This document shows positions 34,400 through 43,980 of a stretch of 64,000 nucleotides of DNA, in pieces. This DNA is from G965197555 sp965197555. GTDB taxonomy: Bacteria; Chloroflexota; Dehalococcoidia; Lucifugimonadales; UBA3495. Made by a program: the position numbers and the translations under genes. How positions within the stretch are numbered: position 1 is the stretch's first letter; the number at the start of each line of letters is the position of its first letter. Under the pieces are notes generated by a model, which was not told where the DNA came from, did no database searches, and saw only the letters and a list, made by a program, of their open reading frames with translations. Location of the stretch: the NCBI GenBank assembly GCA_965197555.1, contig OZ240213.1, forward strand, positions 1,550,001 through 1,614,000, in the 5' to 3' direction.

Positions 34400-35785
34400 T
34401 TAGAACTCCGCATTCTTGGGAGTTCTGGGGAAGGGTATAACGTCCCGGATGTTGGGCACGCCAGTAATGAATTGCACAGTACGCTCGAAGCCGAGGCCGA
34501 ACCCGGCATGGGGCACGGTGCCGTAGTTCCTGAGGTCCAGGTACCAGGAATAGCTTTGCTCCGGCAGGCCGGCATCCCGCATCCGGGCCAAGAGGACTTC
34601 CCCGCGTTCCTCGCGTTGGCTGCCTCCAATGATTTCGCCGATTCTAGGTACTAGGGCATCCATCGCTCTCACGGTCTTCCCGTCGTCGTTGGAGCGCATA
34701 TAGAAAGCCTTAATCTCCTTGGGGTAATCGGTGACGATCACCGGCCGCCGGATCTTCTTTTCGGTAAGGTATCGCTCGTGCTCTGATTGCAAGTCTAGTC
34801 CCCATTCCACGGGGAACTCGAAACTTTCCTCAGACTTCTTGAGGAGGTCCACTGCTTCGGTATAGGTCAACCTTTCGAACTGGGAATTAACAATGCCTTC
34901 CAATGTAGAGATCGCTGTACTCTCGTACCACTGGTTGAAGAAGGCCATGTCCTCACCGCATTTGTCGAGGACGTGGCTGAAGATGTATTTCAGGAAATCT
35001 TCGGCCAACTCGGCCAATCCATCGAGGTCGCAGAACGCCACCTCAGGCTCCACCATCCAAAACTCGGCCAGGTGTCTGGAGGTGTTTGAGTTTTCCGCCC
35101 GAAAAGTCGGCCCGAAGGTGTAAACGTCGCTTAGCGCCAAGCAAAAAGTCTCCACTTCCAACTGACCGGAGACAGTAAGAAACGTTGGCTTGCCAAAAAA
35201 GTCCTCATCTATATCCACCGCTCCATCTTTGGTCGGCAGGTGGTCCAGGTCCAACGTCGTCACCCGGAACATGGAGCCAGCCCCTTCGGCGTCGCTGGCG
35301 GTTATGATGGGTGTCTGGATGTAATAAAACCCGCGGTCTTGGAAGAAGGTATGAATGGCGAAGGCGGTGGCGTTCCTAATTCGGGCCATCGCACCAAAGG
35401 TATTGGTCCGGGGCCGCAAGTGGGCGATTTCTCTTAGGAATTCAGGGGTGTGCCTTTTCTTTTGAAGAGGATACGTTTCCGGATCGGAGGGCCCGACCAA
35501 CTCCACACGTTTGGCATGGACTTCGAATTTTTGACCCTTGCCTGGTGAGTCTACCAGAGAACCCTCCACCGAGATGCTGCAGCCGGTGGTCAAGGCTTCG
35601 ATTTCCCGGTAGTTAGGCAGACTTTCGTCCGACACTACTTGAAGGTCCCTCAAGGTAGACCCATCGTTGACCAGCAAGAAGGACACAGCCTTTGAGCTAC
35701 GCCGTGTTTTGACCCAACCCTGGACCAAGACATCTCCACCGGCTTCTTCTTGGGCAAGGAGGTCCTTAATTCTGGTGCGGCGCAT
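34400..35785 (-). CDS. asnS: Asparaginyl-tRNA synthetase
   Basis: AsnRS charges tRNA-Asn. The 461-residue protein has the N-terminal OB anticodon-binding domain (DVLVQGWVKTRR, FLLVNDGS) and the class II catalytic core with motif 2 (YTFGPTFRAENSNTSRHLAEFWMVEPE) and motif 3 near the C terminus (HAGFGLGFERTVQFI). With a dedicated AsnRS, the GatCA subunits encoded next door most likely serve Gln-tRNA formation. It is the first gene after the methylase-like gene and ends at 34400. Confidence 0.95.
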   Translation of the reverse strand: MRRTRIKDLLAQEEAGGDVLVQGWVKTRRSSKAVSFLLVNDGSTLRDLQVVSDESLPNYREIEALTTGCSISVEGSLVDSPGKGQKFEVHAKRVELVGPSDPETYPLQKKRHTPEFLREIAHLRPRTNTFGAMARIRNATAFAIHTFFQDRGFYYIQTPIITASDAEGAGSMFRVTTLDLDHLPTKDGAVDIDEDFFGKPTFLTVSGQLEVETFCLALSDVYTFGPTFRAENSNTSRHLAEFWMVEPEVAFCDLDGLAELAEDFLKYIFSHVLDKCGEDMAFFNQWYESTAISTLEGIVNSQFERLTYTEAVDLLKKSEESFEFPVEWGLDLQSEHERYLTEKKIRRPVIVTDYPKEIKAFYMRSNDDGKTVRAMDALVPRIGEIIGGSQREERGEVLLARMRDAGLPEQSYSWYLDLRNYGTVPHAGFGLGFERTVQFITGVPNIRDVIPFPRTPKNAEF

Positions 35786-35920
35786 GTCTATCCTCTTTAC
35801 GGGTAGGGTTGCTGGCAGTCCCTATGTATACCCATTATACCTGAGTGGAAGTAACTACTAATAACTTGAGACGTAATAAGATTGGTTCTGTAGGTGAGGA
35901 CTGTATCTAAGCGGCCTCCC

Positions 35921-37447
35921 CTAAATCTCGGGCCCCATTTTGTGCCACTCGGTGGCCTGCTCGTAGGCGTAGGCTATCTTCAGCAGTGTCATCTCCGATA
36001 GGTGGGGTCCCATTACCTGCATCCCCACGGGGAGACCCTGGGAAAAGCCGCAGGGGACGGATATTCCGGGCAGCCCGGCTATATTTGCAGGAACAGTACA
36101 CACGTCCATCAAATACATCTGGACCGGGTCGGTGATTTTTTCTCCCAACCGGAACGCAACCAGAGGAGAGGTGGGCGTCACCAGCGCGTCAACCTGCTGA
36201 AAGACCCGGTCGAAGTCCTGTTGAATCAGGGTCCTGGCCTGTTGGGCTTTCAAATAGTAGGCGTCATAATACCCAGCGGACAAGGCGTAAGTGCCTAGCA
36301 TGATCCGCCTGCGCACCTCAGGACCGAACCCTTCTTGTCTGGTCCGCTCCATCGCCGCCCACATATCGCCTGCGTCCCGGAATGAGTGTCCGTATTTGAC
36401 TCCGTCATAGCGGGCCAGGTTGGCTGAGCACTCCGCTGGAGCTATGATGTAATAGCAAGCCAACGCGTATTTCGTGGCGGGTAACGACACTGGTTCTATC
36501 GACGCCCCCAAACCCCCAAGCACTCCCAGCGCATTCCTTACCGCTTGGTCCACACCCTCCTCCACACCTTCCTCGAAGTATTCCTGAGGGACTCCTAGGC
36601 GGATAGCCCCATTTTGCCCTCCTTCCCCGAGGGGTGTTGAGGATGGAGTACTGGCTATAGGGGATGAGTATAGATCGCTGCCTCGGCCGGTGGCGTGATC
36701 GATGGAGTCCTGAGGTAAGGACGTGGAATCCCTGGGATCGTGTCCTGCGATCACACTCAAGACGACGGAGCTATCTGTCACATCCTTGGTGATGGGTCCG
36801 ATCTGGTCCAAGGATGAAGCGTACGCCACCAGGCCATAGCGGCTGACCAAGCCGTAGGTGGGTTTCAGGCCTACTACCCCACACATGGAGGCAGGCTGTC
36901 GAATGCTGCCACCCGTGTCTGAGCCCAAGGCGTAAACTGATTCTCTTGCAGCCACCGCTGCCCCGGCACCACCGCTACTGCCTCCGGGTACCCGGCCCAG
37001 GTCCCACGGGTTTTTGGCGGGGTAGAAGTATGAATTCTCGCAAGAAGAGCCCATAGCGAATTCGTCCATGTTCCCCTTCCCCACCATCACCGCGCCCGCA
37101 GATAGTAGGCGGCCGACAACGTGGGCGTTATAGACAGGGACATAATCCTGCAGCATCCGAGAGCCACACGTAGTGCGAACCCCTTGGGTGCACATCACGT
37201 CTTTGATCTGCACCGGAACTCCCGTGAGCAGTGTGGCCTCTCCTGCGGCGATCCGGCGGTCCGCCGCCTGTGCTTGTTGTAGGGCCAACTCGGGGGTGAT
37301 GGTGATGAAGGACCTCACCTGTTCCTCGACTTGTTCGATGCGGTCGAGGTGGGCCTGAGTAAGCTCAACCGAGCTAACCTCTTTCGAGGAGAGCAGCAGG
37401 TGAGCTTGGCGAAGCGTGATACGGGTTAGATCTTCCACCAGGGTCAT
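35921..37447 (-). CDS. gatA: Glutamyl/aspartyl-tRNA amidotransferase subunit A
   Basis: GatA supplies ammonia from glutamine to the tRNA-bound Glu or Asp. The amidase-signature triad is visible: Lys in VQIKDVM, cis-Ser and nucleophile Ser in the PGGSSGGAGAA to GSDTGGSIRQPA block. Length 508 is normal, with a low-complexity Ser/Thr/Pro loop around 265-285 that is unusual. The start overlaps the gatC stop by 4 nt (ATGA). gatB is not in the window. Confidence 0.95.
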   Translation of the reverse strand: MTLVEDLTRITLRQAHLLLSSKEVSSVELTQAHLDRIEQVEEQVRSFITITPELALQQAQAADRRIAAGEATLLTGVPVQIKDVMCTQGVRTTCGSRMLQDYVPVYNAHVVGRLLSAGAVMVGKGNMDEFAMGSSCENSYFYPAKNPWDLGRVPGGSSGGAGAAVAARESVYALGSDTGGSIRQPASMCGVVGLKPTYGLVSRYGLVAYASSLDQIGPITKDVTDSSVVLSVIAGHDPRDSTSLPQDSIDHATGRGSDLYSSPIASTPSSTPLGEGGQNGAIRLGVPQEYFEEGVEEGVDQAVRNALGVLGGLGASIEPVSLPATKYALACYYIIAPAECSANLARYDGVKYGHSFRDAGDMWAAMERTRQEGFGPEVRRRIMLGTYALSAGYYDAYYLKAQQARTLIQQDFDRVFQQVDALVTPTSPLVAFRLGEKITDPVQMYLMDVCTVPANIAGLPGISVPCGFSQGLPVGMQVMGPHLSEMTLLKIAYAYEQATEWHKMGPEI

Positions 37448-37734
37448 TCCTCCAGCACGGCCTTGACACGGATAAATTCACCCTCTCGTTGAGGAGCGTT
37501 AAGCAGTACATCATTTGATTCCAATGAGTCATCAGGTACGTCGTCCCGCATGACTCCTTGTAGCTGAACCGCGTGCCCGGTTGGCTCCACACCCGAGGTA
37601 TCCAACTGTTGCAAAACCTCGAACTGCTCCAGGATGCGGGACAACTGCTCACGCAATACCTCGATTTCGTCATCGGTCAAGCCGATTCGGGCCAAACTGG
37701 CGATGTGCTCTACATCAGACCTATCAAGGGCCAT
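37444..37734 (-). CDS. gatC: Glutamyl/aspartyl-tRNA amidotransferase subunit C
   Basis: GatC is the small subunit wrapping GatA and GatB. The 96-residue chain has the typical MALDRSDVEHIASLARIGLTDDE start, a helix with LSRILEQFEVLQQLDTSGVEPT, and the REGEFIRVKAVLEE end. It overlaps gatA by 4 nt, indicating translational coupling. Confidence 0.95.
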   Translation of the reverse strand: MALDRSDVEHIASLARIGLTDDEIEVLREQLSRILEQFEVLQQLDTSGVEPTGHAVQLQGVMRDDVPDDSLESNDVLLNAPQREGEFIRVKAVLEE

Positions 37735-37816
37735 AGCGCCTCCGGGTCAATGGTTTTGAGTACCCCGACCACCAACAATCAATTACGTCGGTAGACCTGA
37801 AGTGTGGATAGGTGGT

Positions 37817-38854
37817 TTAGTGTGGGCCATGGTTCGTTTCATCACCTTCTTGGTGGCCGGTGTGTTGGCGATGGTGCTCTTCTCCTGACAAGCCAAGAGG
37901 GTCCACGTGGATAGTTGCGTTAGACAAGTATTGCAGATGGTGAAGCAACTCGTGATTGACTTCCTGGGCGATGCTGTGCGCCTTGGCCACCGACAGGCTC
38001 CGGTTGACCGCGATGTTGACTTCCGCCAGAAGTTGATGGCCCAGCCAACGGACCCTGACTTCGGTCACATCTTCCACCCCTTCGACCTCCCAGGACGCGC
38101 GGCGGACCTCCTCTACAACCTCGGGCTCCACGCCGTCCAGCAAGCGTGAGAGCACGGATTTCCCTGACTGCCAGACTATTCGTAGTATGGCCAGCGTTAT
38201 AGCCAGGCCAACAATAGGGTCTGCAAGCGGATAGCCCAGGTAAACCCCAATGGCACCGAAGAGCACCGCTAGACTGGTGAGCCCGTCTACCCGAGCGTGA
38301 TTTCCATCGGCCACTAAGGCAGCGCTCCCGATTTCTTTGCCAATCCTTATCCGGAACAAAGCTACAGCTTCATTCCCGAAAAAGCCAATGATCGAGGCGG
38401 CAACCACAGCCCAGACGAACTGGATTTCCGGCGGGTCGGTAAGACGTCTGGCTGACTCATAGCCAGCCAATGCACCAGTGGCCAGGATGGCTAAGACTAT
38501 GGCTACCCCTGCTAGGTCCTCGGCACGGCCGTAACCATAGGGGAAGCGGGGAGTGGGTCGACGCCGGGCCAGGGTGAATGCGGCCCACAACGGTAAGGCG
38601 GTGGCAGCGTCGCCGAAATTATGGATGGTATCTGCCAGGAGAGCCACACTGCCGGTAAGCACAAAAATTACTATCTGGATGGCGGCAGTGGCGAGCAAGG
38701 CCGCCAGGGATATCTTGGTGGCCCAGATCCCTCTTTCGCTGCTGAGCAACACCCGGTCGATTGCTCCGTGTCCGTGGCTGTGAGACCGGCTCTGGGCCTC
38801 CCCAACGGCGGAGGATTCGTTGTTGTTGTGGCCGGCCCTGCGGCGGCCGAACAT
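37817..38854 (-). CDS. Cation diffusion facilitator (CDF) family metal exporter
   Basis: A 345-residue CDF protein with six membrane helices and a C-terminal cytoplasmic domain. Metal-site residues appear in LLADTIHNFGDA (helix 2 D/H pair, HNFGD) and ALVADGNHARVDGLTS (helix 5, NH..D). His-rich stretches flank both ends (HSHGHGA near the N terminus and many His in the last 25 residues). It should export Zn, Co or a related divalent metal. The ATG at 38854 has AGGAGG upstream; the ATG at 38884 has none. Confidence 0.9.
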   Translation of the reverse strand: MFGRRRAGHNNNESSAVGEAQSRSHSHGHGAIDRVLLSSERGIWATKISLAALLATAAIQIVIFVLTGSVALLADTIHNFGDAATALPLWAAFTLARRRPTPRFPYGYGRAEDLAGVAIVLAILATGALAGYESARRLTDPPEIQFVWAVVAASIIGFFGNEAVALFRIRIGKEIGSAALVADGNHARVDGLTSLAVLFGAIGVYLGYPLADPIVGLAITLAILRIVWQSGKSVLSRLLDGVEPEVVEEVRRASWEVEGVEDVTEVRVRWLGHQLLAEVNIAVNRSLSVAKAHSIAQEVNHELLHHLQYLSNATIHVDPLGLSGEEHHRQHTGHQEGDETNHGPH

Positions 38855-39010
38855 GGCTGGCAATCCTCCTGAGTCGGGAATCATACTTGAAAGAGTATCT
38901 TTTAGCCCAGGTTAGCGCTAGGCCAACGTTGTCATTAACCCATCCATTGGAAGTGGCACTGATATCCACTGTTTGTAACGCGGGGATCCCATGAGACTAG
39001 TTGTTGATAT

Positions 39011-39859
39011 CTAGTTCATCTCCGTTCCCCCGGATACGCTGATGGACAGCCCGGTGAGGTAGTCTGACTCTCCGGACGCCAGGAACGCCGCTGTCCTGGC
39101 TATGTCGTCTCCCACCGCTATGCGTCCCAGGGGTACCGTGGAAGACCGCTCTCGGACCATCATAGCCCGGTACTCTTCAGCCGATTCGCCCTCCGGCGCC
39201 AGAGCTGCAGCAATAAAGTCGGTTCGTTCGGTATCGACCAAACCGGGACAGATGGCGTTTACGTTGATCTTATGGGCCCCCAACTCCTGTGCCAGGGATT
39301 GGGTGAATCCAACGAGAGCGAACTTGGAGGCGCAGTAAGCAGCAAACCGGGCTCGGCCTCGTTTACCCGCCCCCGATGAGATGATGATAATCTTGCCTCC
39401 TTGACCCCTTTGTATCTGATGCCGGGCCACAGCTTTGGAGCATAAGTAGGTGCCTCGGACATTGACCCTCATTACCTCGTCGAAAGCGTCCTCCTCTAGT
39501 TCCACCACAGGCACCCGGTCCCGGCCCGGCTGGGACCCGGCGTTGTTGACCAGGATGTCAATGTGGCCGAATTGCTCGAGGGTTCGGCTCACCATGTCCG
39601 CCACTTGGCTTGAATCCGAGACATCCGACATCAACCCCAAGGATTGCCGGCCCAGAGCTTCGATTTCTTCCACTACGCTGGGCAGCCCCTGCCAGCCAGC
39701 CAGGCGGTCCTCCGCCCTCATTCTGTCTCGACTCCGCTCAATATCCGTCACCACGACGTCTGCGCCTTCCTGCGCCAGCCGTACCGCGATGGCGCGGCCG
39801 ATACCATGCCGACCCCCGGCTCCTGTTACGACAGCGACCTTCCCGTTAAGATCGTACAT
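39011..39859 (-). CDS. SDR family oxidoreductase
   Basis: A 282-residue short-chain dehydrogenase. The NAD(P)-binding motif is VTGAGGRHGIGRAIA, NNAG follows, and the catalytic Ser-Tyr-Lys is present (ISSGAG, then YCASK). An insertion after the second strand (residues about 42-62) is typical of a carveol/mycofactocin-like subgroup. Substrate is probably a secondary alcohol or ketone. AGGAGG lies 13 bases before the ATG. It stands alone, with about 590 empty bases upstream. Confidence 0.88.
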   Translation of the reverse strand: MYDLNGKVAVVTGAGGRHGIGRAIAVRLAQEGADVVVTDIERSRDRMRAEDRLAGWQGLPSVVEEIEALGRQSLGLMSDVSDSSQVADMVSRTLEQFGHIDILVNNAGSQPGRDRVPVVELEEDAFDEVMRVNVRGTYLCSKAVARHQIQRGQGGKIIIISSGAGKRGRARFAAYCASKFALVGFTQSLAQELGAHKINVNAICPGLVDTERTDFIAAALAPEGESAEEYRAMMVRERSSTVPLGRIAVGDDIARTAAFLASGESDYLTGLSISVSGGTEMN

Positions 39860-40446
39860 CAGTAATTCTTCAGTTCCTCCTGTGTTGAGACTGTTTTTCT
39901 AGTGGTTGTTTCATGTTGCGGCAGGTCTCCAGTTTACCTGCTCCTGTGCCAGCAAGCCAGGCTGTCCAAAACGGAGTCCTTGGGTCCGGGTCAAGGGCTG
40001 GTAGAAGCTCCTTCCATGCCAGCGAACGAACTTTGACGACTTCGCCGCAAGATTCCTTTTCTCGGGGGCGCCTATAGAGCTTTCTGGAACAATCCGGTTG
40101 AAACTACGACGATGAAAGGGCCGCATGGCAAGTTTGCGTGGAAGGACCAATTAAGTCCAGCCACAACCGACACAAGACCGATTGCTGTGCTGTAGGCGAC
40201 GACGCCGGGTAACCGTTTTGCCAGGACATTAGCGGTCGCTGGTGGTATGACAGGAAGCGCCAGACATGATACTCAGTGTCTATCAGGCGCAATGTTGCAT
40301 ATCCCAAGTAAGGGTCAACCGGGCATGGGGGTGTGCCTCAGGGTTTCCGGCGGGCCATTCCCGCCCGGCAACAAGGGAACACCGGACCTATGGACGCTCA
40401 CGGTTACTAATATTTGCCCGGTAGTGTGAGATTCTCCTGTTGGCGA
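39860..40446. other. Intergenic region without recognised gene
   Basis: 587 bases between two leftward genes. Open frames here are short, lack ribosome binding sites and resemble nothing known. A small GC hairpin (GGCGGG and CCCGCC around CCATT, near 40348) is present without a T-run. It should contain the promoter of the SDR gene, but no clear one was found. Confidence 0.4.
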
Positions 40447-41370
40447 TCAACCGTTGGAATCCCGGTACCAGTCGTCTCCGGCGGGCGGCCACGGATTCTC
40501 CGGATGTAGCACCTGGGACAATTGTATGAAAGCGCCATTCATAGAGCTGGGATGCAGCCAGATACTGTTGAAACCCAGGTTCACGTAATTGGCGGTTTCA
40601 CGGGATGTGGTGTAGCGAATGTTCTCTTGTTTTAAGTGGGCGTCCACAGACAAGGAATCCCATATTTCGAAGATGGTCAAATAGATACCTTCCCCATGCC
40701 GCGCTAAGAACCGCGCTGATGAGGTATCGTTGCTGATCGGTTGCGCTAGCTCCAGGAAAGTGTCTTTTCCGGCAAGGGGCAGCACTGCGATTTCCAGATC
40801 AGTAAAGCTGATCTGAAATCTGGTGGTGGCCCGTAGGCCAAACATGTCGCTCCATCGCGCCACAGCCTGGTCCAAGTCCCTTACCAGCACCGCGACCTGC
40901 CGTAGTTGACGGGTAAATCCATTCCCTACATTCCGTTCCCCATCAATACCCGCGAGGGGCCAGGTGTTGTGGGGACTGGATACCTGGACGATTTGCAGGA
41001 AAGCGCCATTGGCCGAAGAAGGATGAACAAATGCCCAGCGTTGTTGGTCGTCAGCCGATTCCTCAGTGATCCGGACTCCCATTGACTTCAAATGGGCGAC
41101 CAGCGTGTCCAATTGGTTTGTTTCGAAGACCAGCAGGTAAGGGGCTTCGCCGCGGCGCTCAAGATACCGAGCTGCGGAACTGTCTTGCGACGTCGGCTGG
41201 AGCAGTTCAACGAAGGTGCCCATACCGGCTGGCAGGACTACGTTGGTTAGCCCATACTGTGGAAGGTCTTCGGAATGGCAAGCCTCCATTGCCAACGACC
41301 GCCGGTAACTCTCGGTCCCTCCCGGCAGGTCCTTGACCAGCATCGCTACTTGGCGGAGCCGCTCCAGCAA
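40447..41370 (-). CDS. Tandem VOC-domain protein with altered metal ligands
   Basis: A 307-residue protein of two homologous VOC units (about 1-140 and 160-295). Each starts with LRQVA(M/V)LV(K/R)DL and ends with HPSS(A/M)NGAF(L/I)Q. In methylmalonyl-CoA-epimerase-like proteins these positions carry His and Glu; here both domains have Gln at both places, so the usual metal site is altered. The start is unclear: I chose a TTG at 41370 with GGGAGG about 11 bases upstream; frames remain open to 41436. It follows the MaoC-like genes. Confidence 0.72.
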   Translation of the reverse strand: MLERLRQVAMLVKDLPGGTESYRRSLAMEACHSEDLPQYGLTNVVLPAGMGTFVELLQPTSQDSSAARYLERRGEAPYLLVFETNQLDTLVAHLKSMGVRITEESADDQQRWAFVHPSSANGAFLQIVQVSSPHNTWPLAGIDGERNVGNGFTRQLRQVAVLVRDLDQAVARWSDMFGLRATTRFQISFTDLEIAVLPLAGKDTFLELAQPISNDTSSARFLARHGEGIYLTIFEIWDSLSVDAHLKQENIRYTTSRETANYVNLGFNSIWLHPSSMNGAFIQLSQVLHPENPWPPAGDDWYRDSNG

Positions 41371-41524
41371 AACGGTGGTCACCTCCCACGGCCGGGATCC
41401 CTGGCTAACTGGCGAAGATGATGGAGAATATCCCAATGCCCGCGACTATTGCTTCCGCGGGGCCACAGGGATCACCTGCTGCAGATGAAAGAATGGGTAG
41501 ATTAATTGTTGCGGGTGAGCGAGT

Positions 41525-41956
41525 TCAGGAGTTGCTGTCCCGTTGGGGCAGGGACACGACTGCCTTGCCTCCAACGTACCGGTCTCCATGAGGGCTGGTC
41601 ATGAGGATATCGCACTCCACCAGGTTCTCCCCGTCTTCTCGGCGAGTGTCAGTAACTGTGGCGGCGACAATCAAAGGTTGGTTGTGGGGCACAGGCTGTC
41701 TGAACACCAGGTCCAAGTCTCGCACAGCCTGAGGTCCGGCCCAGCCGGTGATGAGCCGGGACATGATTGCCATCGCCATAATTCCTGGAACGATGGGCCC
41801 CGGCAATCCTGATTCTTTGGCAACCTCAGGTTCGGTAAACCGGTTGGGAGGGAGGTTGCCCCATATCTGACAGAATGACGCTACGGCCTCGTCGGAGGCG
41901 GTTATGTGTAAGGGGCCGATTTCATCGCCTAGCTCTATGTCATCAAACCAGGTCAA
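41525..41956 (-). CDS. MaoC-like hot-dog protein
   Basis: A 143-residue hot-dog fold: LGDEIGPLHITASDEAVASF, then PGPIVPGIMAMAIMSRLI and DLDLVFRQPVPHNQPL. In active MaoC/(R)-hydratases the loop reads GDxNPxH; here it reads GNLPPNR, losing the Asp and His. It pairs with the hot-dog gene just upstream (16 nt gap), as HadA/HadB-type dehydratases do. It probably binds a CoA or ACP thioester. The start is TTG; no ATG is available. Confidence 0.75.
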   Translation of the reverse strand: MTWFDDIELGDEIGPLHITASDEAVASFCQIWGNLPPNRFTEPEVAKESGLPGPIVPGIMAMAIMSRLITGWAGPQAVRDLDLVFRQPVPHNQPLIVAATVTDTRREDGENLVECDILMTSPHGDRYVGGKAVVSLPQRDSNS

Positions 41957-41972
41957 AATTGGTTGTCCCTTC

Positions 41973-42422
41973 TCACTCCCGCCGCGCGAAGGACTCTTCC
42001 ACGTGGGCTATGACCTCTCCATCGGCAGTGCGAAATATAGTTTCCCAAACTATGAACACCATCGTACCCGACCGGCCGGTCTTGGCGTACACGTTCTTCA
42101 ATTTGGAGTGAGCCATCAATGAATCGCCCGCTACGATAGGTCCACGGGTTTGCACCCTCTGACCGGCATGCATTCGGGTCCTACCAAAGTCCAGGTTGAT
42201 ATCTGGAAGGGAAAGGTCATGGACCAGGAGAGTGCACATAGTGGGAGGAGCCAGCAGGCCGCGAAACCCTGCGGACCGCGCTGCTTCCTCGTCGGTGAAC
42301 AATGGGTTAGTCTCGCCGATGGACTCGGCAAAAGTCCGGATCATGTCTTTAGTGACTTCAAAGGGCCCGGCTAGGTGCTCTTTCTCGTGAAGGGACTTAT
42401 CGTATTCCAGGTCTAGGACCAT
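41973..42422 (-). CDS. FAS1-like MaoC N-terminal-type dehydratase subunit
   Basis: A 149-residue hot-dog protein matching the FAS1-like dehydratase pattern: FEVTKDMIRTFAESIGETNPLFTDEEAARSAG style core and LLAPPTMCTLLV. This is usually the non-catalytic partner in heterodimeric hydratases. AAGGAG precedes the ATG by five or six bases. It lies 9 nt after the PHP gene and 16 nt before the MaoC-like gene, so the three are probably one operon. Confidence 0.78.
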   Translation of the reverse strand: MVLDLEYDKSLHEKEHLAGPFEVTKDMIRTFAESIGETNPLFTDEEAARSAGFRGLLAPPTMCTLLVHDLSLPDINLDFGRTRMHAGQRVQTRGPIVAGDSLMAHSKLKNVYAKTGRSGTMVFIVWETIFRTADGEVIAHVEESFARRE

Positions 42423-42431
42423 AGGGGCTCC

Positions 42432-43094
42432 TTATGGGGTTCCGGCTCCGTTGCGGCTGTCCTCCAGCCAAACGGGCCGAAAGTCACCGGCCAGCAAATT
42501 TGCTACCAGCTCTTGCTCGTTCTTGACGGGGTGCTCAAAGTAAGTGAGGCAAGCACCGATGTGGCTGGTTAGGTGGGCGTCGCTGCCAGCTATGCCCAGG
42601 TATCCATGCTGTTCGCAGAGCTCGGCCGCGCGTTCATTCTCCCCCTGGCGGCTGCCACCGTTCAACCTTTCCACCAGCCGGAGGCCCTCAAAGGTCTCAC
42701 CTTGTTCCAGATAGTTGGCCAAGCCGATCCCATACCGGCCTGGGTGCGCCGGTACGGCTAGCGCGCCGTGGGATTCAGCCACCCGCATCAGCTCCCGGGC
42801 GTCCATCCTAACGTCTGAGAAATCTATGGCTTCGGCGAGAGCGTCGTTAACACCGTAGACCAGAAAATGGCCGTGCCGAGTGTCCAGCTCCGACCCTTTC
42901 AGCACGAGCACACCATATTCATCGGCCAGGGCCGAGTAGTCTTCATGGAAGTCAAACTTGCGGTGCTCCGTCAACACTATCCCATCAACAGTATAGTCCC
43001 GTTTGCGGAGGACCAGAATCCATTTGAGGTATTGCTCGACCGTCGCCCTTGAATCGTCGGACGAAACCGAATGGCTATGCAAGTCCAGATACAT
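42432..43094 (-). CDS. PHP-domain metal-dependent phosphoesterase
   Basis: A 220-residue PHP protein with HSHS at residues 6-9, LTEH, GSELDTRHGH, PAHPGRYG and GSDAH, covering the expected metal ligands. It is unlike the PHP protein at 1807 in sequence outside the motifs. Its place at the head of the hot-dog gene operon suggests a phosphorylated acyl or sugar intermediate, which is only a guess. Confidence 0.82.
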   Translation of the reverse strand: MYLDLHSHSVSSDDSRATVEQYLKWILVLRKRDYTVDGIVLTEHRKFDFHEDYSALADEYGVLVLKGSELDTRHGHFLVYGVNDALAEAIDFSDVRMDARELMRVAESHGALAVPAHPGRYGIGLANYLEQGETFEGLRLVERLNGGSRQGENERAAELCEQHGYLGIAGSDAHLTSHIGACLTYFEHPVKNEQELVANLLAGDFRPVWLEDSRNGAGTP

Positions 43095-43380
43095 CTTATT
43101 GCTGGCTCTCCGGAGGTGGTGCGGCTAATTGGTGGAAGGGCGGACCAGCCTGCTTGAAGGCGGCCCTCCAGTTCCAATCATATAGGGTGGTGACAGAATC
43201 ATCAACCAAGCCGGCGGAATCGGATGACCGCGAACATTCCAAGCCCGAAGGCTTCAATTTTGCTTGGCCGTAATGCAGGTGCTTATGAGACCTTGGCTCA
43301 GCGCAGCCAGGCACCGCTACTCTATGGCGTATGTAATCTGCCAACACGCAGGTACCTTGACCTCGGACTCAGGTCGGGAA

Positions 43381-43980
43381 CTAGCTATCCATGACGGAGG
43401 ATGCCAACCACCGGGTGAAACGGTCTCCCAAAGTTACCGGGTCGTCCAGCAACAAAGGCACTTTCGCGTTACCGGGAGCTATTTTCACGAGTACGAAGTT
43501 CGGACCGGGGTGGTCGACCGCTTCGGCCATAGACTGCTTCAGGCTTTCCAGGTCATCGGTTCTCCAAGTATGCAGTCCGCAGCTTTCGGCCACCGCCGCT
43601 AAGTCCAGCCGAGTGGTAAAGGTGGGCTGTCCCCCAGTCGAGGCATAGCTCTGGTTGTCCAATATCACCAGCAAAAGGTTCCGGGGTTGAAGGTACCCGA
43701 TGGTGCTCAACGCGTTCAGGTTGGCCAGCATACCACCGTCGCCCTCGACTCCCACAATGCGGCGACCGTTGTCACCCTCCAGCCCCAGGCTTAACCCCAA
43801 GACGATGGAGCTGACCAAGCCCATGGAGTCGACCACCAATAGGTGGTTGTCACGCCGTTCCACGGCCACCATTTCCCTGCAGGTCGCCCCGCAAGTAAAC
43901 ACCACCGGGTCGTCCGGGAACTGTTGGGATATTAGCCGCAACGCTTCGATGCGCGATATCGCCGCCACCTTCGCACTCAC
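43381..43980 (-). CDS. TPP-dependent decarboxylase, beta subunit (second set)
   Basis: A 199-residue TPP-binding subunit of the sulfopyruvate/phosphonopyruvate decarboxylase type: SMGLVSSIVLGLSLGL, the intact TPP/Mg motif VEGDGGMLANLNALSTI and ILDNQSYASTGGQP. The GTG at 43980 overlaps the alpha-subunit stop by 4 nt (GTGA), with AAGGA right before it, indicating coupled translation; a longer frame to 44061 would overlap alpha heavily. It is a diverged paralogue of the pair at 31372-32491. Confidence 0.82.
   Translation of the reverse strand: MSAKVAAISRIEALRLISQQFPDDPVVFTCGATCREMVAVERRDNHLLVVDSMGLVSSIVLGLSLGLEGDNGRRIVGVEGDGGMLANLNALSTIGYLQPRNLLLVILDNQSYASTGGQPTFTTRLDLAAVAESCGLHTWRTDDLESLKQSMAEAVDHPGPNFVLVKIAPGNAKVPLLLDDPVTLGDRFTRWLASSVMDS

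Noticed and set aside
40140..40400. tRNA-like hairpins in the 39.9-40.4 kb gap
   Set aside because: No T-loop GTTCRA motif or acceptor pairing could be assembled.
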